From Noviherbaspirillum cavernae (lineage in GTDB: Bacteria > Pseudomonadota > Gammaproteobacteria > Burkholderiales > Burkholderiaceae_D), in the NCBI RefSeq assembly GCF_003590875.1, contig NZ_QYUN01000002.1:3038001-3102000 (forward strand): a stretch of 64,000 nucleotides of DNA, read 5' to 3'. The notes under the pieces are model-generated. The model was not told the origin of the DNA, made no database searches, and saw only the letters and a list, made by a program, of their open reading frames with translations. The stretch's first letter is position 1. Every line of letters begins with the position of its first letter. Position numbers and translations under genes: made by a program. Below, piece after piece: positions 8,363 through 16,213 of the stretch.

Positions 8363-10021
8363 ATGTCCCTTCGCCCTGTTCGCCGTCTGCCCGCCACTTC
8401 GATTCGCCCTTCAATACCGGCCCTGTTTGGCCGCGCATTCTGCGCCGTGCTGCTGACAGGACTTGTTGCTTGCGGCGGCGGCAACCCAGAGACGGCCAGG
8501 CCACCCGCGCCTGTTGTGCCGCCCGCAGCGACCAGTCACACCATCAGCGGCAGCGTCAGCGGCCTGGCAGGCTCCGGCCTGATCCTGCAGAACAATGCGG
8601 GCAATGACCTGGCCGTCTCGGCGAACGGGAGTTTCAGCTTCTCCACTGCACTGGCGAGCGGCGCGAACTACGCGGTCAGCGTCAAGACGTTACCGACTGG
8701 TCCGACGCAGACCTGCACGGTCAACAATGGCAGCGGCACCGTGGCCGGTGCCAATGTCAGCAACATCGCCATCGTCTGTTCGACCAACAGCTATGCCGTC
8801 GGCGGCACGGTCAGCGGCCTGAATAGTTCAGGACTCGTGCTGCAGAACAATGCCGGCAACGACTTGGCCATCTCGGCCAACGGCGGCTTCACGTTCACCA
8901 CACGTGTTGCCAGCGGCGCGAACTATGCAGTCACGGTCAAGACCCAGCCGCGCCTTCTATCGCAGACCTGCACGGTCAACAGCGGCAACGGCACGATCAC
9001 CGCAGGCGATGTCGTCAGCGTCACGGTGAATTGCGTTACGCCGACGCCGCGTTTTGCCTATGTCGCGAACATGAATAGCGCCAGTATCTCGATCTACACC
9101 ATCGACGCGACGACCGGCGCACTCAGCCTCATCGGCACGGTTTTTAACGGGACACCTCCCAGCTCCATCGCCGTCGATCCCAGCGGCAAGTTCGTCTATG
9201 TGGCGAACATCAACACGAACAGTATCTCGGCCAGGACCATCGATCCCGCCACCGGAGCCTTGACGCCGATCGGATCGCTTGTCACCGGGGGAACCGCCCC
9301 TCGCTCCGTGACGGTCGATCCCGGCGGCAAATTCGTCTACGTGGCGAATCAAGGTTCCAGCAATGTCTCGGCCTTCAGCATCGATGCCGCGACTGGCGCC
9401 CTCACCGCTGCAGGTCTGTTCCCCACCGGATCGGGCCCGATTTCCGTCACGGTCGCCCCCAGCGGAAAATTCCTGTACACGGCGAACGCCAACACCAACA
9501 CGGTTTCGGCCTTCACCATCGATACCGCCACCGGTGGCCTCAGCGCTGCCACAGCGATCATCACCCAGGCGGGCCCTTCCGCCGTCGCCGTCGATCCCAG
9601 CGGCAAGTTCGCATATACGGCCAATACCAGCGGCACTGCCACGAGCTACGCCATCAATGCCGCGACCGGCGCCCTTGCCGTCGTCGGATTCCACAGCCCC
9701 GGGGGCTCCCCAATCTCGGCCAGCGTCGACCCCAGCGGCAAGTTCGCCTATGTGGTGAATCGCAGCCCCGACTCCGTCTCGGCCTACACCATCGATGCCG
9801 CTACCGGTGCGCTCGCTTTCACCGGGACGATCGGCTTCGGGGCAGGCACGGGCCCGCGCTTCATCACGGTCGACCCCAGCGGCAGGTTCGCCTACATCGC
9901 GAATGAAAACATCAACACGATCGGGCGCTTCGCCATCAATCCCGTCACCGGCGCGTTGACCCCCGTCGGGGTAACTGCTTCCGGAGGCAGTCCCGTCTCC
10001 ATCGCCATCGTGGGACAGTAA
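8363..10021 (+). CDS. Secreted lipoprotein with YVTN-type seven-bladed beta-propeller
   Basis: A 552-residue predicted lipoprotein: a hydrophobic signal runs to the lipobox LVACGGG, with C37 as the lipidated residue. Two tandem ~82-residue modules (about 60-140 and 143-225) are near copies, both carrying SGL-LQNNAGNDLA-SANG and SGANYAV-VKT. Seven repeats then follow from residue 230 to the end, each with FAYVAN...IDAATGAL...VDPSGK, which gives a seven-bladed lactonase-like propeller. A lactonase activity is not implied by the fold. It is transcribed against its neighbours and sits between ybiB and nasA, splitting the nitrate genes. The start at 8363 fits the signal peptide; an earlier ATG at 8294 would add 23 residues. 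Confidence 0.82.
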   Translation: MSLRPVRRLPATSIRPSIPALFGRAFCAVLLTGLVACGGGNPETARPPAPVVPPAATSHTISGSVSGLAGSGLILQNNAGNDLAVSANGSFSFSTALASGANYAVSVKTLPTGPTQTCTVNNGSGTVAGANVSNIAIVCSTNSYAVGGTVSGLNSSGLVLQNNAGNDLAISANGGFTFTTRVASGANYAVTVKTQPRLLSQTCTVNSGNGTITAGDVVSVTVNCVTPTPRFAYVANMNSASISIYTIDATTGALSLIGTVFNGTPPSSIAVDPSGKFVYVANINTNSISARTIDPATGALTPIGSLVTGGTAPRSVTVDPGGKFVYVANQGSSNVSAFSIDAATGALTAAGLFPTGSGPISVTVAPSGKFLYTANANTNTVSAFTIDTATGGLSAATAIITQAGPSAVAVDPSGKFAYTANTSGTATSYAINAATGALAVVGFHSPGGSPISASVDPSGKFAYVVNRSPDSVSAYTIDAATGALAFTGTIGFGAGTGPRFITVDPSGRFAYIANENINTIGRFAINPVTGALTPVGVTASGGSPVSIAIVGQ

Positions 10022-10122
10022 CGCAGGGAACAAACACGCGCCTCGGTAAGCGGCAGATTGCCCTGACCCGCCATCGGGGCACGAGACGACAATGCGTTTT
10101 CGCCGGGGGAATGCTCCTCGTC

Positions 10123-12906
10123 CTACGCCGCCGTCTTCGCCGCCACGCTCCGCATCAAAATCATTTTCTTCACCTCCGGCACGCACGATCCGCAGTTCGT
10201 GCCGCATTTCAGCTTTTCCTGCAGCGACGTCAGCACCGCGTCGGGCGCCCCATGCTGCGCCCAGCCCTGCTGCAACAGAACGTCGTCGATCTCGCTCTCG
10301 GCCACATTGAAGCAATTGCAGACGATGCGTCCGCGCGCCTTGAATCCCTGCGGCGCCTTGGTAGATGGCATCAAGAGCAGCCGGCCCAATGCGGCAACCG
10401 GCTGTTCGCCTTCCAGGTATTCCTTCAGCCAGTGCTCGGCGGATGTATCTCCCGCCAGCGAGACAGCCGCCAGCTTGCCGTCGCGCACGAGAATGTGCCG
10501 CGCATTGCCGCGCCTGGCATCGTCATAGCGCAGCACATCCTTGCCCGCAATGCCGAATCTTTCTTCGATCTCTTTCACCAGTTCCGGCGCAGCTGGATAG
10601 TCGTCCGCCGCGCGAAACAGCACGCCCATCCGGTCGCGCCCGAACAGCGTGCAGGAGGCATAGGCGAATTGCCGCATGGTTGGCCGCAGCGCCGCCTGCA
10701 AGCTCAGCACCTGCGATGCTTCTATCCAGCCGAACACGAGGAAGCGCCACGGCAGTTCCGCCTTCAGAACCTTGACCGCGGCATGCTTCAATTCCGGCTG
10801 CTTCGAACTCGGGTCGAGCGCCGGTGAGGTCAGCGCATTGACACCGCAGGTGCCGCTGCCCTCGTGTCCGCGTCCCGACACATATTCCTCGCCCCAGTGC
10901 ATGCCGATGAAGGCCTGGCCGGCGCGCATGTCGTCGCTGGCGATGGCCGGCAGAATCTGCGAGCCGCGCCGGCTGGTCACGTGCACCAGATCGCCGTTGC
11001 GAATCGCGCGCCGCTCCATGTCGGTCTGCGACAGCGCCACTGACGGTTCCGAGGCATGCGCGAACAATTGCGCCACCGTGCCGCTGCGGCTCATGCCGTG
11101 CCATTGGTCGCGCAGACGGCCGGTCGTCAGACGGAAGGGATAACGCGCATCGACCGGCTCGGCCACCGGCTGGTACACGGTGTTGACGAACTTCGCGCGG
11201 CCGCTCGCGGTCGGGAAGATGCCGTCCTCGTACAAACGCTTCCTGCCCGCCGTCGCCCCTTCGGGGAAAGGCCATTGCTGCGGCCCCTGCTCTTCCAGAA
11301 TCGCATAGGACAAACCCGTGATGTCGAGGTCGCGGCCGCGCGTTGTTTCGCGATGCTCGTTCCAGATTTCCTCCACCGTGGCATAGGGAAAAATCGTGGC
11401 GGCATTCTCCATCGCGATTTCCAGCCGGCGCGCGAATTCGACCGCGATCTCCCAGTCGTGCCGCGCCTCGCCCGGTTTGGACAGGGCCGGCTTGAAGCGC
11501 GTGATGCGGCGCTCGGAATTGGTGACGGTGCCCTCCTTCTCGCTCCACGTGGTCGCCGGCAGCAGCACATCGGCATAGTCCACCGTCGCGGTGGTCTTGT
11601 AGGCTTCCTGCACGATCACCAGTTCGGCGTGCTTCAGGGCTTCGCGCACCAGTTTCTGGTCGGGCAAGGACTGCGCGGGATTGGTGCAGGCGATCCAGAC
11701 GATCTTGATGTCGCCGGCACGGATCGCCTCGAACATTTCGACCGCGGTCTTGCCGGGCTTCGACGGCACCTCGTCCACTCCCCACAGGCGGGCCACTTCG
11801 GCGCGATGTTCAGGATTGCCCATGTCGCGGTGCGCGGACAGCAGATTGGCAAGCCCGCCGACTTCGCGCCCGCCCATCGCGTTCGGTTGTCCGGTCAGCG
11901 AAAACGGGCCCGCGCCGGGCTTGCCGATCTGATGCGTGGCCAGATGCAGATTGATGAGCGCGGCATTCTTCGCCGTGCCCGATGCCGACTGGTTCAGGCC
12001 CTGGCAATACAGCGACAGCGATGCCTTCGATGCGCCGAACCAGCGCGCCGCCGTCAGCAAGTCGTCTTCGCTGATGCCGCAGGTGTCGGCGACATACTTC
12101 GGCGTGTAATCGCGCACCGTGCGCTTGAGTTCGGCAAAGCCCTCGGTGTGCGCCTCGATATACGCGACGTCGATCAGGTCTTCCCACAGGCAGATATGCA
12201 GCATGCCATTGAACAGCGCGACATCGGTGCCGGGCAGGATGGGCAGGAACAGGTCCGCCTCGCGCGCGGTGTCGGTGCGGCGCGGATCGGCGACGATCAC
12301 CTTCAGGTCCGGATTGTTTTTGCGTGCATCCTCGATGCGGCGATACAGGATCGGATGCGCGTATGCGGTGTTGGAGCCGGCGATGAAGATCACGTCTGCA
12401 TGATCGATGTCTTCGTAGCAGGCCGGCGGCGCATCCGCGCCCAGGGTCTGCTTGTAGCCGGCGACCGCACTCGACATGCACAGGCGCGAATTGGTATCGA
12501 TGTTGTTGGTGCCGATCAAGCCCTTGGCCAGCTTGTTGAAGACGTAGTAATCCTCGGTCAGCAACTGGCCGGAAATGTAGAAGGCCACGCTGTCCGGTCC
12601 GTACAGGCTGATGGTTTCTGCGAAGCGCTGCACCAGATGATCCATCACGGCATCCCACGATGCGCGTTCGCGCCTGCCATCCCGCATCAGACGCATTTCA
12701 GGAAAGAGCGCCCGCGCCTGCTGCTGCAATACCGGATCAGCCGTCAGGTGCAGGGTGCTGCCCTTGGTGCAAAGCCGCCCGAAGTTGGCAGGATGCTCGG
12801 GATCGCCACGCACGCCGACCACCTGCGCGCCGTCGGTCTGGACGATGACGCCGCAGCCGACGCCGCAGTAACAGCACGTTGCCTTTGCTTCGCGCGCTTC
12901 GCTCAT
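10123..12906 (-). CDS. nasA: Assimilatory nitrate reductase, catalytic subunit
   Basis: This cytoplasmic molybdenum enzyme reduces nitrate to nitrite. At 927 residues it has an N-terminal [4Fe-4S] site (CCYCGVGCGV at 11-20, later CTKG), and the bis-MGD body with SRLCMSSAVAGYK, whose Cys should bind Mo. A C-terminal BFD-type [2Fe-2S] domain follows (CNCFNV near 863 and CGTNCGSC near 903). The C-terminal BFD domain marks the NAD(P)H-linked NasA class rather than periplasmic NapA; no Tat signal is seen. Its ATG overlaps the nirD stop (ATGA at 12903-12906), so nirB-nirD-nasA are coupled. It ends the operon. Confidence 0.96.
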   Translation of the reverse strand: MSEAREAKATCCYCGVGCGVIVQTDGAQVVGVRGDPEHPANFGRLCTKGSTLHLTADPVLQQQARALFPEMRLMRDGRRERASWDAVMDHLVQRFAETISLYGPDSVAFYISGQLLTEDYYVFNKLAKGLIGTNNIDTNSRLCMSSAVAGYKQTLGADAPPACYEDIDHADVIFIAGSNTAYAHPILYRRIEDARKNNPDLKVIVADPRRTDTAREADLFLPILPGTDVALFNGMLHICLWEDLIDVAYIEAHTEGFAELKRTVRDYTPKYVADTCGISEDDLLTAARWFGASKASLSLYCQGLNQSASGTAKNAALINLHLATHQIGKPGAGPFSLTGQPNAMGGREVGGLANLLSAHRDMGNPEHRAEVARLWGVDEVPSKPGKTAVEMFEAIRAGDIKIVWIACTNPAQSLPDQKLVREALKHAELVIVQEAYKTTATVDYADVLLPATTWSEKEGTVTNSERRITRFKPALSKPGEARHDWEIAVEFARRLEIAMENAATIFPYATVEEIWNEHRETTRGRDLDITGLSYAILEEQGPQQWPFPEGATAGRKRLYEDGIFPTASGRAKFVNTVYQPVAEPVDARYPFRLTTGRLRDQWHGMSRSGTVAQLFAHASEPSVALSQTDMERRAIRNGDLVHVTSRRGSQILPAIASDDMRAGQAFIGMHWGEEYVSGRGHEGSGTCGVNALTSPALDPSSKQPELKHAAVKVLKAELPWRFLVFGWIEASQVLSLQAALRPTMRQFAYASCTLFGRDRMGVLFRAADDYPAAPELVKEIEERFGIAGKDVLRYDDARRGNARHILVRDGKLAAVSLAGDTSAEHWLKEYLEGEQPVAALGRLLLMPSTKAPQGFKARGRIVCNCFNVAESEIDDVLLQQGWAQHGAPDAVLTSLQEKLKCGTNCGSCVPEVKKMILMRSVAAKTAA

Positions 12907-13256
12907 GCGGCCTTCACCTCGCGCGCGGGCAGGTTCAACTCATTGACGTCAAGATAGACCCGACCGTCCTCCACTTTCACGCTGAACTTCTGCGTGCAGC
13001 CCTCGTCGGGTTCGGCGGCGCAGCCGGTGTCGAGCGCGATGTTCCAGTTGTGCAGCGGGCAGGCCACGCGCTCACCGAACACGATCCCCTGCGACAGCGG
13101 CCCGCCCTTGTGCGGGCAGCGATCCAGCAGCGCGAATACCTTGTCTTCGCTGTTGCGGAAAATCGCCACGTCGGGTTGCACTGCCCGCTTGACGACCCGG
13201 GCGCCAAGCACGGGAATGTCTGCGACGCTGCAGACGGGTTTCCATTGTTGTGACAT
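12903..13256 (-). CDS. nirD: Nitrite reductase (NADH) small subunit
   Basis: NirD is the Rieske-fold partner of NirB in NADH-dependent reduction of nitrite to ammonium. The 117-residue protein keeps the Rieske pairs CPH (near 47-49) and CPLH (near 66-69), so unlike some NirD proteins it could hold a [2Fe-2S] cluster. It starts MSQQWKPVCSVADIPVLGAR. It is 109 bases downstream of nirB, a gap filled by a long palindrome, and overlaps nasA by 4 bases. Confidence 0.94.
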   Translation of the reverse strand: MSQQWKPVCSVADIPVLGARVVKRAVQPDVAIFRNSEDKVFALLDRCPHKGGPLSQGIVFGERVACPLHNWNIALDTGCAAEPDEGCTQKFSVKVEDGRVYLDVNELNLPAREVKAA

Positions 13257-13303
13257 GAGGAAGGCCTTTTAATTGGAGTTTGTGAAATTTCGGTACGGAG
13301 AAT

Positions 13304-13360
13304 GTAGGGCGGGTCCCACCCGCCACGCATGCGCCGAATGGCGGGTGGGACCCGCCCTAC
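13304..13360. repeat. Perfect 22-bp palindrome in nirB-nirD gap
   Basis: The 22-base arm at 13304-13325 (beginning GTAGGGCGGGTCCC) is repeated in perfect inverted form at 13339-13360 around a 13-base spacer. It is GC-rich and looks like a REP-type dispersed intergenic element. In the nirB-nirD transcript it would make a very stable hairpin that may stabilise the upstream message or reduce read-through. Confidence 0.8.
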
Positions 13361-13365
13361 GACTA

Positions 13366-15804
13366 CTATGCGGATAGCGGCTCGAACTGCCGTACATCCA
13401 CCAGCGCCTTGTCCTTCTCGTGCCACGGATCGGGTTCGCCATCGAGCGAGAACAGCAGGCGCTCGTACAAAGCCTTGCGGTTCCCGGCATCCTCCAGCAC
13501 CTTGGCCTTGACATGATCGAGGCCGACGCGCGCGATGTAATGCACGGTGCGCTCGAGATACCAGCCTTCCTCGCGATACAGCTGCAGGAACGCGCCGGAA
13601 TACTCCAGCACCTCTTCATGCGTCTTCAGCTTGACGAAGAAATGCGCGACTTCCGTCTTGATGCCGCCGTTGCCGCCGACATAGATTTCCCAGCCGGAAT
13701 CGACGCCGATCACACCGACGTCCTTGATGCCGGATTCGGCGCAGTTGCGCGGGCAGCCGGACACGGCGATCTTCACCTTGTGCGGCGCGTACATGCGCCA
13801 CAGCGCACGTTCAAGCTGCTGTCCCATCAAGGTCGAATCCTGCGTGCCGAAGCGGCACCATTCGGAACCAACGCAGGTCTTCACGGTGCGCAGCGCCTTC
13901 GCATAGGCATGGCCGCAGGGCATATCGAGGTCTTTCCACACACCGGGCAGGTCTTCCTTCTTCACGCCGAGCAAGTCGATGCGCTGGCCACCGGTGACCT
14001 TCACCGTGGGGATCTGGTACTTGTCGACCACATCGGCGATGCGACGCAGTTCCGACGCATTGGTTTCGCCGCCCCACATGCGCGGGATCACCGAGTAGGT
14101 GCCGTCCTTCTGGATATTGGCGTGGGCGCGTTCGTTGATGAAGCGCGATTGCGGATCGTCCTTCGCCTCGTGCGGCCAGGTCGAGATCAGGTAGTAGTTG
14201 AGCGCGGGGCGGCAGCTTGAACAACCATTCGGCGTGCGCCATTCCATGAAGTGCATCGTGTCGGCGATGGTCAGCAACTTGTGCACCTTGATCGCGTCGC
14301 GCACTTCCTGATGCGAATGGTCGGTGCAGCCGCACAGCGGCTTGACCTTGTTCGCCGTCGAATAGTCGCCGCCGGCGGTGAAGCTGATGATCTGTTCGAC
14401 GAGGCCGGTGCAGGACCCGCATGATGCCGATGCCTTGGTGTGCTTGCGCACGTCTTCCAGCGTGAACAAGCCCTTTTCCTTGATCGCCTTGACGATCGTT
14501 CCCTTGCACACGCCGTTGCAGCCGCACACTTCGGCGGTGTCGGGCATGGCGGCAGCCTTGGTGAATCCTTCGTGGCCGACATCGCCGGGACGGCCGGTGT
14601 TGGACTCGCCGAACATCAGGGTGTCGCGGATTTCGCCGATGTCCTTGCCCTCGCGCAGCAGGCTGAAATACCAGCTGCCGTCCACCGTGTCGCCGTACAG
14701 GCAGGCGCCGACCAGCTTGTCATCCTTGATCACCAGTTTCTTGTACACGCCGCCGATGGGGTCGGACAGCACGATTTCCTCCGTCCCTTCGCCGCCCATG
14801 AATTCGCCGGCGGAGAACAGGTCGATGCCGGTCACTTTCAGCTTGGTCGAAGTGACCGAGCCCTGATAGCGGCCGATGCCGAAATTGCCGAGATGATTCG
14901 CGCACACCTTCGCCATGTCGAACAGGGGCGCGACGAGGCCGTAGGCGGTGCCGCGATGGTTGACGCATTCGCCGACCGCATAGACGCGCGGATCGTAGGT
15001 CTGCATCGTGTCGTTGACGACGATGCCACGGTTGCAATACAGGCCGGACGATTCCGCCAGCGTGGTGTTGGGGCGGATGCCGACCGCCATCACGACCAGC
15101 TGCGCCGGCACTTCGAGGCCGTCGGTGAAGCGGATCGCCTTGACGCGTCCATTTTCATCGCCGACCAGTTCCTTCGTGTTCTTGTCGAGCAGGAATTTGA
15201 GGCCGCGATCTTCCAGCGATTTCTGCAGCATCTTGCCGGCGACCGGATCGAGCTGGCGTTCCATCAGCCATTGCGGCAGATGCACCACGGTGACGTCCAT
15301 GCCGCGCAGCTTCAATCCGTTGGCGGCTTCCAATCCCAGCAGGCCGCCGCCGATCACGATCGCATGCTTGTGCATCTGCGCCGCCTCGATCATGGCATTG
15401 GTGTCGTGGATATCGCGGTAGGAAATGACGCCCTGCAAATCCTTTCCCGGCACCGGCAGCATGAAGGGATTGGAGCCGGTCGCCAGCAAGAGGCGATCGT
15501 ACTCGGCGATCGTGCCATCTTCCGCGATCACGATGCGCCTTGCGCGGTCGATCTGCGTGATCTTCTTGCCCAGATGAAGCGTGATGTTGTTGTCCGCGTA
15601 CCAGTCGACATCGTTCAGCATGATGTCCTTGATGGTCTGCTCGCCGGCCAGCACGGGCGACAGCAGGATGCGGTTGTAGTTGGCGTGCGGCTCGGCGCCG
15701 AACACGGTGATGTCGTAGATGTCGGGCGCGATCTTGAGCAGTTCTTCGAGCGTGCGCACACCGGCCATGCCATTGCCGACCATGACTAATTTCAGCTTCT
15801 TCAT
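13366..15804 (-). CDS. nirB: Nitrite reductase (NADH) large subunit
   Basis: NirB carries FAD, [Fe-S] clusters and siroheme and reduces nitrite to ammonium with NADH in the cytoplasm. The 812-residue protein has the FAD motif VMVGNGMAGVRTLEELL at 8-24, an NADH domain with IVIGGGLLGLEAANGLKLRG, and a BFD-type [2Fe-2S] region (CGCNGVCKG near 423, CGSCTG near 466). Siroheme/[4Fe-4S] ligands follow in TCVGSEWCRFGTQDS (near 641) and SGCPRNCAESGIKDVG (near 683). Length and order are normal. It heads the nirB-nirD-nasA operon and is preceded by a sigma-54 promoter and two NtrC-type sites. Confidence 0.97.
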   Translation of the reverse strand: MKKLKLVMVGNGMAGVRTLEELLKIAPDIYDITVFGAEPHANYNRILLSPVLAGEQTIKDIMLNDVDWYADNNITLHLGKKITQIDRARRIVIAEDGTIAEYDRLLLATGSNPFMLPVPGKDLQGVISYRDIHDTNAMIEAAQMHKHAIVIGGGLLGLEAANGLKLRGMDVTVVHLPQWLMERQLDPVAGKMLQKSLEDRGLKFLLDKNTKELVGDENGRVKAIRFTDGLEVPAQLVVMAVGIRPNTTLAESSGLYCNRGIVVNDTMQTYDPRVYAVGECVNHRGTAYGLVAPLFDMAKVCANHLGNFGIGRYQGSVTSTKLKVTGIDLFSAGEFMGGEGTEEIVLSDPIGGVYKKLVIKDDKLVGACLYGDTVDGSWYFSLLREGKDIGEIRDTLMFGESNTGRPGDVGHEGFTKAAAMPDTAEVCGCNGVCKGTIVKAIKEKGLFTLEDVRKHTKASASCGSCTGLVEQIISFTAGGDYSTANKVKPLCGCTDHSHQEVRDAIKVHKLLTIADTMHFMEWRTPNGCSSCRPALNYYLISTWPHEAKDDPQSRFINERAHANIQKDGTYSVIPRMWGGETNASELRRIADVVDKYQIPTVKVTGGQRIDLLGVKKEDLPGVWKDLDMPCGHAYAKALRTVKTCVGSEWCRFGTQDSTLMGQQLERALWRMYAPHKVKIAVSGCPRNCAESGIKDVGVIGVDSGWEIYVGGNGGIKTEVAHFFVKLKTHEEVLEYSGAFLQLYREEGWYLERTVHYIARVGLDHVKAKVLEDAGNRKALYERLLFSLDGEPDPWHEKDKALVDVRQFEPLSA

Positions 15805-15867
15805 TAAAGCTCCTTCTGATTCGGCTTCGCCGTTAAAGCCATTTAGATGTATTTCAGAAGGTCACTA

Positions 15868-15883
15868 TGCAAAAGCAGTGCCA
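15868..15883 (-). promoter_or_regulatory. Sigma-54 (-24/-12) promoter of nirB
   Basis: The minus strand reads TGGCAC-N5-TTGCA from 15883 to 15868, with GG and GC exactly 10 bases apart, an almost ideal RpoN promoter. The transcription start would fall near 15857, giving a leader of about 53 bases with an AAGGAG ribosome site and no terminator. Confidence 0.87.
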
Positions 15884-15921
15884 GCGTCTTTAGCCATCGA
15901 AGCGTCACGCAAAGCGGGTTT

Positions 15922-15960
15922 TGCACATTGATCGTGCAGACAGCATGCCGATTTGGTGCG
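15922..15960 (-). promoter_or_regulatory. Two NtrC-type enhancer sites upstream of nirB
   Basis: Site 1 (15922-15938) is TGCAC-N7-GTGCA, a perfect match to the NtrC palindrome. Site 2 (15944-15960) is a weaker copy (CGCACC-N5-GGCATG on the minus strand). Their centres lie 22 bases apart, two helical turns, at about -73 and -95 from the predicted start. This is a normal enhancer geometry for NtrC hexamer activation of sigma-54. Confidence 0.8.
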
Positions 15961-16140
15961 CCGTGCGAGATTGGGGAGAAAGCGTATTCTCGCAAAGTGA
16001 CTCGAACTCATCTCCTGGATAGGTCATTCCCGGGAGGGCGGGAATCGCGTTTCGCGACGATGTGGGAAACGGCACTGCCCCGCTTGCAACGCGCGTTTGA
16101 ACTGGCAAGTGCAAACTGTTTCGCCGCGCGAATCTGTATG

Positions 16141-16168
16141 GGAACTCATGCTGTCGTTTTGCCACTTA
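16141..16168 (+). promoter_or_regulatory. hrp-box-like promoter (HrpL type)
   Basis: GGAACT (16141-16146), 15 bases, then CCACTTA (16162-16168) matches the hrp box GGAACC-N15/16-CCACNNA used by the ECF sigma factor HrpL for type III secretion genes, with one mismatch in the -35 half. Transcription would begin near 16175, about 40 bases before the preferred start of the Fic gene. Confidence 0.65.
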
Positions 16169-16213
16169 TCAGCGATGGATATCCACCCTCGCCTTGAATC
16201 GAAGCAGAAAACG

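Noticed and set aside
8957..10315. A 452-codon minus-strand ORF opposite the propeller gene
   Set aside because: It is the antisense of a repetitive GC-rich coding sequence, and its product is a low-complexity Gly/Asp/Arg repeat. The plus-strand gene has a signal peptide and regular blades.
11056..12957. A 633-codon plus-strand ORF opposite nasA
   Set aside because: It is an open frame caused by GC-rich third positions. The minus strand encodes a complete nitrate reductase with all cofactor motifs.
15813..15860. A CTTCTG...CAGAAG pairing that could hide the nirB ribosome site
   Set aside because: The predicted sigma-54 start near 15857 lies inside the 5' arm, so the transcript would lack half of the stem.
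16097..16213. Earlier in-frame ATGs for the Fic protein (16097, 16148, 16175)
   Set aside because: The first two precede or lie inside the hrp-box-like promoter, and 16175 falls at the predicted transcript start. The ATG at 16214 gives a typical effector-like N-terminus.
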